Assembly (NCBI RefSeq): GCF_017894385.1
Contig: NZ_CP059560.1
Span: 4,658,501-4,722,500, forward strand
Source: Aromatoleum petrolei
Lineage (GTDB): Bacteria; Pseudomonadota; Gammaproteobacteria; Burkholderiales; Rhodocyclaceae
Length of the DNA: 64,000 nucleotides
Reading direction: 5' to 3'
In this document: in pieces, positions 28,941-37,707 of the stretch
Numbering within the stretch: position 1 is the first letter of the stretch
Layout of the letters: every line of letters starts with the position of its first letter
Program-made: the position numbers and the translations under genes
Notes under the pieces: model-generated
Told to the model about the DNA's origin: nothing
Seen by the model: the letters and a program-made list of their open reading frames with translations, nothing else
Databases searched by the model: none

Positions 28941-29096
28941 ATGGCTTCATCGAATTTCTTCATCGAGAGCAGGTTCTCGATACCCCAGACAAGCGGGGCG
29001 TACGAGCTGGAACTGCCGGCCGGGCTGCGCCCCCTACGAATCCTTCGCCCTCGCGCTCGGCGCACGGGCAGCCTGACGAGAGGAATCCCCCGATGA
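28941..29096 (+). CDS. Possible small leader ORF ahead of the GH13 gene
   Basis: A 51-residue frame with GGAAG before its ATG. Its TGA overlaps the ATG of the GH13 gene (ATGA), the geometry of translational coupling. The N-terminus reads MASSNFFIESRFSIPQTSG and the C-terminal half is arginine-rich. No family likeness is seen, and the frame could be chance. The GH13 gene also has its own AGAGGA site 7 bp before its start, so coupling is not required. Confidence 0.25.
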   Translation: MASSNFFIESRFSIPQTSGAYELELPAGLRPLRILRPRARRTGSLTRGIPR

Positions 29097-30799
29097 GTGG
29101 ACAGCACAAGCAGGTCATGAAGACGCAGTGGTGGAAGGAGGCCGTCGCCTACCAGATCTATCCGCGCAGTTTCATGGACTCCAACGGCGACGGCATCGGC
29201 GACCTGAACGGCATCACCGCGCGCCTTGACTACCTGAAGGCGCTCGGGATCGATGTGATCTGGATCTGCCCGATGTACAAGTCGCCCAACGACGACAACG
29301 GCTACGACATCGCCGACTATCACGCGATCATGGAGGAGTTCGGCACCATGGCCGACTTCGACCGCCTGCTCGACGCGGTCCATGGCCGCGGCATGCGCCT
29401 GATCCTCGATCTGGTCGTCAACCACACCAGCGACGAGCACGCGTGGTTCATCGAGTCGCGCGCGTCGAAGGACAACCCCAAGCGCGACTGGTACGTGTGG
29501 CGCGACGGCAAGGATGGCGACGGTGGTGAAAAAGGTAATGAGCCGAACAACTGGGAAAGCATCTTCCGCGGCTCCGCGTGGAAGTACGACGCAACCAGCG
29601 GCCAGTACTTCCTGCATCTCTTCTCGACGAAGCAGCCGGACCTGAACTGGGAGAACCCGGAGGTGCGCAAGGCGATCAACGCCATGGTGCGCTGGTGGCT
29701 CGACAAGGGCATCGACGGCTTCCGCCTCGACGCCGTGAGCCACATGAAGAAGGTCGCCGGCCTGCCCGACATGCCCAACCCGCACGGGCTGGACTACGTG
29801 TCCTGCCTGCCGATGCACATGAACGTCGACGGCGTGCTCGACTACATGGACGACCTGTGCCAGAACAGCTTTGCGGGCTACGACATCATGACCGTCGGCG
29901 AGGCCAACGGCGTGTCCGCCGAGCAGGCGGTGGACTGGGTGGGGACGGACCGCAATCGCCTGAACATGATCTTCCAGTTCGAGCACCTGCACCTGTGGGC
30001 GCAGGACCCGGAGGCGGGGCTGGACGTGGTCGGCCTGAAGAAGGTCTTCTCGCGCTGGCAGGGCACGTTGCACGGCGTGGGCTGGAACGCGCTGTTCCTC
30101 GAGAACCACGACATCCCGCGCATCGTGTCGAAGTGGGGCGACGTCGAGCACTACTGGCGCGAGAGCGCGACCGCGCTGGCGACAGTGTATTTCCTGATGG
30201 AGGGTACGCCCTTCATTTACCAGGGGCAGGAGATCGGGATGACCAATACCCGCTTCGACAGCATCGGCGACTTCAACGACGTGTTCGCGAAGAACGAGTT
30301 CGCGCTGCAGCGGGCGAACGACGTGCCGGCCGAGGAGATCATCGCGTCGCTCGCCATCACCTCGCGCGACAACTCGCGCACGCCGATGCAGTGGGACGCC
30401 TCGGCGAACGCCGGCTTCACGAGCGGCACGCCCTGGCTGAAGGTGAATCCGAACTTTCCGCAGATCAACGTCGCCCGGCAGGAGGCCGACCCCGACTCGA
30501 TCCTCAACTACCACCGTCGCCTGATCGCGCTGCGCAAGGCGGAACCGGTGCTGGTGCATGGCCGCTACACGCTGCTGCTGGAGAGCGACCCGCAGGTCTA
30601 TGCCTACACCCGCAGCCTGGGCGACGAGCAGATCGTGGTGATGACGAACCTCACCGGCAGGGAGGCGCGGGTCGAGCACGACGGCTTCGCAGTGCGCCAC
30701 GAGAATCTGTTGCTCGCGAACCACGCGGTGGCCCCCCACGCCGACGCGCGCGAGCTGACGCTGCGCCCCTATGAGGCCCGCGTGTATCGCCTGCGTTGA
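29093..30799 (+). CDS. GH13 alpha-glucosidase
   Basis: A protein of 568 residues, beginning with WWKEAVAYQIYPRSFMDSNG. The four GH13 regions are intact: DLVVNHTS, GFRLDAVSH with nucleophile Asp213, TVGEANG with acid/base Glu270, and LENHDIPR with Asp340. Length and motifs place it with oligo-alpha-glucosidases (AglA, oligo-1,6-glucosidase, TreC group). The residue after the nucleophile is Ala rather than the Val common in strict alpha-1,6-glucosidases, which points to alpha-1,4 or related bonds. It has no signal peptide, so it cleaves imported sugars in the cytoplasm. It heads the ABC importer operon. Confidence 0.93.
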   Translation: MSGQHKQVMKTQWWKEAVAYQIYPRSFMDSNGDGIGDLNGITARLDYLKALGIDVIWICPMYKSPNDDNGYDIADYHAIMEEFGTMADFDRLLDAVHGRGMRLILDLVVNHTSDEHAWFIESRASKDNPKRDWYVWRDGKDGDGGEKGNEPNNWESIFRGSAWKYDATSGQYFLHLFSTKQPDLNWENPEVRKAINAMVRWWLDKGIDGFRLDAVSHMKKVAGLPDMPNPHGLDYVSCLPMHMNVDGVLDYMDDLCQNSFAGYDIMTVGEANGVSAEQAVDWVGTDRNRLNMIFQFEHLHLWAQDPEAGLDVVGLKKVFSRWQGTLHGVGWNALFLENHDIPRIVSKWGDVEHYWRESATALATVYFLMEGTPFIYQGQEIGMTNTRFDSIGDFNDVFAKNEFALQRANDVPAEEIIASLAITSRDNSRTPMQWDASANAGFTSGTPWLKVNPNFPQINVARQEADPDSILNYHRRLIALRKAEPVLVHGRYTLLLESDPQVYAYTRSLGDEQIVVMTNLTGREARVEHDGFAVRHENLLLANHAVAPHADARELTLRPYEARVYRLR

Positions 30800-30851
30800 A
30801 CCCGAACCGAAAAGCAATTACCGAAACGCTAGACAAGGAGGAGACACCACC

Positions 30852-32120
30852 ATGAAAAAACTGCTTCCCGCCACGCTGGCCGTACTGATGTTCGGCGCCG
30901 TCCCCGTCGCCCACGCCGATACCCTGAAGATGGCCTGCAATGTTTCCGGCGCGATGAAACCGTATTGTGAATACGTCAAGGAGCGTTTCGAAAAGGATGC
31001 GCAGCACAAGCTCGAATTCATCGAGATGCCCGCCGCATCGGACGAAAAGCTCGCGCTGTATCAGCAGATCTTCGCCGCCAAGGACGGCAACGCGGTCGAC
31101 GTGCTGTCGATCGACGTGATCTGGACCGGCCTGCTCGACAAGCATCTCCTCGACCTCACCGACAAGGTCAAGGACCTAGAGCCCGCCTTCTTCCCGAACA
31201 ACTGGCAGAACAGCATCGTCAATGGCCGCATCAAGGCCGTTCCCGCCCAGCTCGACGCGGGCATGATGTATTACCGCAAGGATCTCCTCGCGAAGCACAA
31301 GGAGCTGCCGCCCAAGACCTGGGAGGACCTGGCCCGCATCGCGACCAAGGTGCAGAAGGCCGAGCGCGACGCCGGCAACAAGAACTTCTGGGGCTTCGTG
31401 TTCCAGGGCAAGGCCTACGAGGGCCTGTCGTGCGACGTGCTGGAATGGGTCGCTTCGTACAACGGCGGCACCTTCGTCGATCCGGCCGGGAGCATCACGA
31501 TCAACAACCCGAAGGCGGCCAAGGCGCTCAACACCGCGGCGAGTTGGGTGGGCACGATCGCGCCGAAGGGCGTGATGGGCTACCAGGAGGAGGAGTCGCG
31601 TGCGGTGTTCCAGAACGGCGACGCCCTGTTCATGCGCAACTGGCCGTATGCCTACGTGCTCACGCAGGCGGACAACAGCCCGGTCAAGGGCAAGGTCGGC
31701 GTCATCCCGATCCCGAAGGGTGGGGAGGACGGCCTGCACGCCGCGACGCTGGGCGGCTGGCAATGGGGCGTGAGCACCTATTCGAAGAGGCCGGATGCGG
31801 CGGTGAAGCTCGTGCGCATCCTGTCCGAGGCCGACACGCAGAAGCGCGCGTTCATGCTGCTGGGCATTCCGCCGGCGCGCGTCGACACCTACCAGGATGC
31901 GGAAGTGCAGACCAAGGCGCCTTACCTCGCCGAGTTCAAGGACGTGTTCGCGAACGCCGTGCCGCGCCCCTCGACTCCGACGCGCGCGCAGTTCCCCAAG
32001 GTGTCGAAGGCGATGTTCAACGCCGGCTATGACGTGCTGAGCGGGCGCGCGACGGGCGAGCAGGCAGTGGCCGACCTCGAGGACAAGCTCAAGCGTATCA
32101 AGGGCCGCGAGTGGAAGTGA
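30852..32120 (+). CDS. Sugar ABC importer, periplasmic binding protein (ThuE/AglE-like)
   Basis: A protein of 422 residues with signal peptide MKKLLPATLAVLMFGAVPVA cleaved near AHA-D. A strong AAGGAGGAG precedes the ATG. The type 1 sugar-binding fold continues with IWTGLLDKHLLDLTDKVKDL, PAQLDAGMMYYRKDLLAKH and ALFMRNWPYAYVL, typical of binding proteins for maltose, trehalose and alpha-glucosides. It is followed by two permeases and an ATPase in the standard order. The signal ends in AHA without a lipobox, so the protein is soluble in the periplasm. Confidence 0.93.
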   Translation: MKKLLPATLAVLMFGAVPVAHADTLKMACNVSGAMKPYCEYVKERFEKDAQHKLEFIEMPAASDEKLALYQQIFAAKDGNAVDVLSIDVIWTGLLDKHLLDLTDKVKDLEPAFFPNNWQNSIVNGRIKAVPAQLDAGMMYYRKDLLAKHKELPPKTWEDLARIATKVQKAERDAGNKNFWGFVFQGKAYEGLSCDVLEWVASYNGGTFVDPAGSITINNPKAAKALNTAASWVGTIAPKGVMGYQEEESRAVFQNGDALFMRNWPYAYVLTQADNSPVKGKVGVIPIPKGGEDGLHAATLGGWQWGVSTYSKRPDAAVKLVRILSEADTQKRAFMLLGIPPARVDTYQDAEVQTKAPYLAEFKDVFANAVPRPSTPTRAQFPKVSKAMFNAGYDVLSGRATGEQAVADLEDKLKRIKGREWK

Positions 32121-32178
32121 TGGGCATCCTGGCAACGCGGCCGCAGGTCGGTTCGCCGAGCCTCCGGAGGAAACAACG

Positions 32179-33168
32179 ATGAGTCACAATTCCGAGAGCC
32201 TGCTGCCGTCGGCCGCGGTCGCACCGCCGACGGCGGCACCGCGGCGCAAGCGCAGCCTGCAGCAGCGCCGTGCTCGCGCGGCCTGGGTGCTGGTTGCGCC
32301 GGCGCTGATCCTGCTGTTCGCGGTGGCCGGCTGGCCGCTGATCCGCACGCTGTTCTACAGCTTCACCGACGCGGCGATGGACACCCCCGAGGAGTACAAC
32401 TTCGTCGGGCTGGCCAACTACCTCGACTTCGCCGAGGGCGACAGCTTCGGCGTGCTCGCCGATCCGCTGTGGTGGCAGGCGGTCGGCAACACGCTGTGGT
32501 TCACGGCCTGCTCGGTGTCGCTGGAGCTCTTCTTCGGCATGCTGCTCGCGCTGCTGATGAACGAGAAGTTCCGCGGCCAGGGCATCGTCCGCGCGGCGAT
32601 CCTGGTGCCGTGGGCGATCCCGACCATCGTCACCGCCAAGATGTGGGGCTGGATGTTCCACGACCAGTATGGCGTGGTGAACGACCTGCTGCTGCGCTTC
32701 GCCCTCATCGAGACGCCGCTCGCCTGGATCGCCGAGCCGACGCTGTCGATGTGGGCCGTCGTGATCGCCGACGTGTGGAAGACGGTGCCCTTCATGGCGC
32801 TGATGCTGCTCGCCGCGCTGCAGATGATTCCGTCCGATCTGTACGAGGCGGCACGGGTCGATGGCGCCAACGCCTGGCAGCGCTTCCGCCGCATCACTCT
32901 GCCGCTGATCATGCCGGCGATGATCGTCGCGCTGATCTTCCGCGTGATGGACGCGCTGCGCGTGTTCGACCTGATCTACGTGCTGACCTCCAACAGCGAG
33001 GCGACGATCTCGATCTCGGGCTACGCCCGCGAGCAGATGGTGTCCTTCCAGGAGATGGGCGTCGGCTCGGCCGCGTCGGTGCTGGTCTTCATGATGGTCG
33101 CGGGCATCGCCGCCTGCTTCCTGTGGATCAACCGCTTCAGCCACGAAGGCAAGGAGGCGCGGGAATGA
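32179..33168 (+). CDS. Sugar ABC importer, permease 1 (MalF/ThuF-like)
   Basis: A protein of 329 residues with six transmembrane helices. The EAA loop that docks on the ATPase reads YEAARVDGANAWQRFRRITL. A basic N-terminal tail precedes the first helix. Its stop overlaps the next gene's start by ATGA. It forms the translocation channel with the second permease in the inner membrane. Confidence 0.93.
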   Translation: MSHNSESLLPSAAVAPPTAAPRRKRSLQQRRARAAWVLVAPALILLFAVAGWPLIRTLFYSFTDAAMDTPEEYNFVGLANYLDFAEGDSFGVLADPLWWQAVGNTLWFTACSVSLELFFGMLLALLMNEKFRGQGIVRAAILVPWAIPTIVTAKMWGWMFHDQYGVVNDLLLRFALIETPLAWIAEPTLSMWAVVIADVWKTVPFMALMLLAALQMIPSDLYEAARVDGANAWQRFRRITLPLIMPAMIVALIFRVMDALRVFDLIYVLTSNSEATISISGYAREQMVSFQEMGVGSAASVLVFMMVAGIAACFLWINRFSHEGKEARE

Positions 33169-34010
33169 AACTCACACGGCAACAAAGGGTGCTCGGGCGC
33201 AAGTTCTGGATCTACCTCGCGGCGCTGATCGTCAGCGTGATCTGCGTGTTCCCCTTCTACAACGCGATCCTGACCTCGCTGCGCACCGGCCAGGACCTCT
33301 TCCTGACCAACTACCTGCCGACGACCTTCCACTGGGAGAACTACGTCAATGCGCTGGGCGAGAACGGGGTCGGGCGCAGCCTGCTCAACTCCTTCGTCGT
33401 TGCGACCGTGACCGTCGGCATCTGCCTGCTGGTGTCGATCACGGCCGCCTTCGCGCTGGCGCGGGTGCGCTTTCGCGGGCGCAAGTACATCCTCTTCACG
33501 ATCCTGTGCGTGTCGATGTTCCCGCAGGTCGCGGTGCTGTCGGGGATGTTCGAGCTGGTGCGCTTCATGGGGCTGTACGACTCGATTGGCTCCTTGATCC
33601 TGTCCTACACCACCTTCTCGCTGCCCTTCACCGTGTGGGTGCTGACGACCTTCATGCGCTCGTTGCCGGTGGAGCTGGAAGAGGCCGCGATCGTCGACGG
33701 CGCGAGCCTGTGGGTGATCATCACCAAAGTCTTCGCGCCCATCATGGGGCCGTCGCTCGTGACCACCGGGCTGCTCGCCTTCATCGGTGCGTGGAACGAG
33801 TTCATGTTCGCGCTGACCTTCATCATCTCCAACGATAACCGCACCGTGCCGGTCGCCATCGGCATGCTGCAGGGCGCCTCGCAATACGAACTGCCGTGGG
33901 GACACATCATGGCCGCGTCGGTGGTCGTGACGATCCCGATCATCGCGCTGGTGCTGATCTTCCAGAAACGCATCGTCAGCGGACTCACGGCCGGTGCAGT
34001 GAAAGGCTGA
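33165..34010 (+). CDS. Sugar ABC importer, permease 2 (MalG/ThuG-like)
   Basis: A protein of 281 residues from the ATG in the ATGA overlap with permease 1. Six hydrophobic helices are seen, with the EAA loop EEAAIVDGASLWVIITKVFA. The C-terminus SGLTAGAVKG is the conserved end of MalG-like permeases. It pairs with the preceding permease. Confidence 0.93.
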   Translation: MKLTRQQRVLGRKFWIYLAALIVSVICVFPFYNAILTSLRTGQDLFLTNYLPTTFHWENYVNALGENGVGRSLLNSFVVATVTVGICLLVSITAAFALARVRFRGRKYILFTILCVSMFPQVAVLSGMFELVRFMGLYDSIGSLILSYTTFSLPFTVWVLTTFMRSLPVELEEAAIVDGASLWVIITKVFAPIMGPSLVTTGLLAFIGAWNEFMFALTFIISNDNRTVPVAIGMLQGASQYELPWGHIMAASVVVTIPIIALVLIFQKRIVSGLTAGAVKG

Positions 34011-34047
34011 CCGCTACGGCGCCCCGACCCCGACAAGGAATACGACC

Positions 34048-35229
<1,182 letters not shown>

Positions 35230-35234
35230 AGAAC

Positions 35235-35328
35235 CGTAGGGCGGAAGAGCGCTGCGCCCTCCGCGATATGCCCGATGTTCGACATCCGTGCGGCGGATAA
35301 CACCGCTGCGCGGCTCATCCGCCCTACG
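35235..35328. repeat. REP/MITE-like palindromic element with 11-bp terminal inverted repeats
   Basis: CGTAGGGCGGA at one end and TCCGCCCTACG at the other are perfect reverse complements, 94 bp apart end to end. The interior holds further dyads such as GCGCTGCGC and CCGCTGCGCGG. The GTAGGGCGGA / TCCGCCCTAC type of end is common in dispersed palindromic repeats of proteobacteria. It fills the gap between the ABC ATPase and the trehalase gene and contains no ORF. It may end or stabilise the upstream mRNA. Confidence 0.65.
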
Positions 35329-35357
35329 CGACCCGTTCGTCGCGACAAGGAAAGCAA

Positions 35358-36866
35358 GTGATAGACACCGGACTCCAGACCTCGGGCGCGCTGTTCGAGG
35401 CCGTGCAGCGCGCGCGCGTGTTCGAGGATTCGAAGACCTTCCCCGACAGCGTCCCGCTTGCGCCACCGGAGCGCATCCGCGAAGAGTTCATCGCGCTGCT
35501 CGGCGACTTCGTGCGCAGCCGATTCGCGCTGCCGGAGCAGGGGGCGGACGCGCCGGTGACTGTAGGGCCGGCGCCAAACCTCGCGGCGCACATCGACGCG
35601 CTGTGGGCGACGCTCACGCGCGACGCCGACCATGCCGACGCGGCGCACGGCTCGCTGATCCCGTTGCCACATCCTTACGTGGTGCCGGGTGGGCGGTTCC
35701 GCGAGATCTACTACTGGGACAGCTACTTCACGATGCTCGGGTTGGTCCCGTCCGGGCAGTTCGATCTCGTCGAGAACATGGTGCGCAATTTCGCGTGGCT
35801 GATCGACACCCACGGCCACATCCCCAACGGCAACCGCCGCTACTTCCTGAGCCGCTCGCAACCGCCGATGTTCGCATTCATGCTGCGCCTGCTCGAGCAA
35901 GAGCGGGGGGTCGAGGCGGTGCGGCCTTGGCTGCCGAGCGTCGAGCGCGAATACGCTTGGTGGATGGCGCGCGCGCCCATCGCCCACACCGGCCGTGCCA
36001 CGCCTGATCGCCGGACGGTGCGCCTCCCCGACGGCGCACTTCTCAATCGCTACTGGGACGAGTGCAATGCGCCGCGGGAGGAGTCATTCGCCGAGGATGT
36101 CGAACTGCATGCCCGCGCAGCGCCGTCGCAACAGGACGAGCTCTATCGCAACCTGCGCGCCGCTGCCGAGTCGGGCTGGGACTTCAGTAGCCGCTGGTGC
36201 GGCGAGGACGGGCGACTGGAAGGCATTCGCACGACCGACTTGATCCCGGTCGATCTCAATTGCCTGCTCTTCCGCATCGAGCGAATGCTGGGCGACTGGC
36301 TCGCGCGCCAGGAGGATCGCCGTGCCGTCGATTACCGGCTCGCGGCCGAGCGCCGTCGCGCGGCGATCGTGAAGCATTGCTGGAATGAGGAGCGGGGCTG
36401 GTTCTTCGACTGGTCGTGGCGCGACGGAACGCAGAGCGGATGCTGGTCGCTGGCGGGCGTGTTTCCCCTTTACTGCGGTCTCGCCGACGAGGCGCAGGCC
36501 GAACGCGTCGCGCGCAACCTCGCCGGACGCTTCCTGCGCGCCGGTGGACTCGTGGCCACCCTCGCAGACTCGCGTGAACAATGGGATTCGCCGAACGGCT
36601 GGGCGCCGCTGCAGTGGGCTGCGGTGCAGGGGCTGCTCGATTACGGATATGCCGAACTCGCGCAAGAGGTCGCGACCCGCTTCGTGGATCTGGCCGACCG
36701 GGTGTGGCGCCGCACCGGCAAGCTGATGGAAAAGTACGACGTGTGCGACCTGTCGCTCGACGCAGGCGGCGGCGAGTATCCGGTGCAGGACGGCTTCGGC
36801 TGGACCAATGGCGTCGTGCGCGCGTTCATCGAACGCTTCGGCCTCGACGCATACCGGCGTGTCTGA
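35358..36866 (+). CDS. Trehalase, cytoplasmic GH37 family
   Basis: A protein of 502 residues from the GTG at 35358, with AAGGAAA 6 bp upstream. It carries the trehalase signature PGGRFREIYYWDSYFTMLGL and the second signature REQWDSPNGWAPLQWAAVQG. Catalytic acids of the family lie in WDFSSRW and GGGEYPVQDGFGWTNGV. There is no signal peptide, unlike periplasmic TreA, so it resembles TreF and acts on imported trehalose to give two glucoses. It follows the ABC importer after a palindromic repeat. The operator pair upstream may still reach it as the last gene of the operon. Confidence 0.95.
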   Translation: MIDTGLQTSGALFEAVQRARVFEDSKTFPDSVPLAPPERIREEFIALLGDFVRSRFALPEQGADAPVTVGPAPNLAAHIDALWATLTRDADHADAAHGSLIPLPHPYVVPGGRFREIYYWDSYFTMLGLVPSGQFDLVENMVRNFAWLIDTHGHIPNGNRRYFLSRSQPPMFAFMLRLLEQERGVEAVRPWLPSVEREYAWWMARAPIAHTGRATPDRRTVRLPDGALLNRYWDECNAPREESFAEDVELHARAAPSQQDELYRNLRAAAESGWDFSSRWCGEDGRLEGIRTTDLIPVDLNCLLFRIERMLGDWLARQEDRRAVDYRLAAERRRAAIVKHCWNEERGWFFDWSWRDGTQSGCWSLAGVFPLYCGLADEAQAERVARNLAGRFLRAGGLVATLADSREQWDSPNGWAPLQWAAVQGLLDYGYAELAQEVATRFVDLADRVWRRTGKLMEKYDVCDLSLDAGGGEYPVQDGFGWTNGVVRAFIERFGLDAYRRV

Positions 36867-37076
36867 GGCTTGCCGTCGGCTGTTCTCGTCGCCGCTGCTG
36901 ACAGCACCGCATGCGGAAATTCCCCGCCGGCGCTGTGGGCCTTGGCGCGCCACGGATCCGCGCCTGCGTCCTCGCCGCGGAGTGCTATCTTGAAATCTAC
37001 GGCCGCCATTGGACGCCCGCGCGGGGACGTCGCAGCGCAGCGTGCTTCAGCGGCGGAACGTGGGAGGATGACGGCC

Positions 37077-37562
37077 ATGAACCTGATCGCGGTACGAATC
37101 GAAAAGCCCGAGCAGATCAATTTCATCCTCGGCCAGACTCATTTCATCAAGTCGGTCGAGGACATTCACGAAGCACTGGTGAATGCCGTTCCGGGCATCC
37201 GCTTCGGGCTCGCGTTCTGCGAAGCCTCGGGCGACCGGCTGATCCGCTGGTCGGGCACCGACCACGCGATGGTGCTGATGGCCCAGGAGAACGCTCAGGC
37301 GATCGGCGCGGGCCACAGCTTCATCGTCTTTCTTGGCGAAGGCTTCTATCCGGTCAACGTCCTGAACGCGATCAAGCAGGTGCCCGAGGTGTGCCGGATC
37401 TTCTGTGCGACGTCGAATCCGGTCGAAGTCCTGCTGGCCGAAACGGGACAGGGGCGCGGCATCATCGGCGTCGTTGACGGCTCGCCGCCGCTCGGGATCG
37501 AAGACGAGCAGAAGATCGACGCACGCAAGAAGCTGTTGCGCCAGATCGGCTACAAGCTTTGA
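37077..37562 (+). CDS. Adenosine-specific kinase family protein (DUF355)
   Basis: A protein of 161 residues starting at MNLIAVRIEKPEQINFILG; the ATG at 37077 is 9 bp after GGGAGG, while an ATG at 37068 sits too close to it. Conserved blocks are GQTHFIKSVEDIHEAL, FGLAFCEASGDRLIRWSG, GHSFIVFLGEGFYPVNVLN and IFCATSNPVEVL. The family is annotated as adenosine-specific kinase from structures in thermophiles, but its role in bacteria is not settled. It stands alone between the trehalase and a GGDEF/EAL gene. Confidence 0.85.
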   Translation: MNLIAVRIEKPEQINFILGQTHFIKSVEDIHEALVNAVPGIRFGLAFCEASGDRLIRWSGTDHAMVLMAQENAQAIGAGHSFIVFLGEGFYPVNVLNAIKQVPEVCRIFCATSNPVEVLLAETGQGRGIIGVVDGSPPLGIEDEQKIDARKKLLRQIGYKL

Positions 37563-37707
37563 GTGGCCGAGGGGGCACGCGCGGAGGCGGCGACCTGCGG
37601 GCTCGAACGTCGTCCCTGGGCGCGCGCACCAACCTTGTGCCGTCCGGGGTGTCTAATTTCCGCACGAGCCAGCCGACAGGCGGCCGGCGGCGGATCAGGG
37701 GTGTGCC

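Noticed and set aside
28962..29020. Imperfect hairpin CTCGATACCCC / GGGGCGTACGAG in the GH13 leader as a riboswitch
   Set aside because: The stem has mismatches, no T-run or anti-terminator pairing partner is seen, and no known riboswitch class matches.
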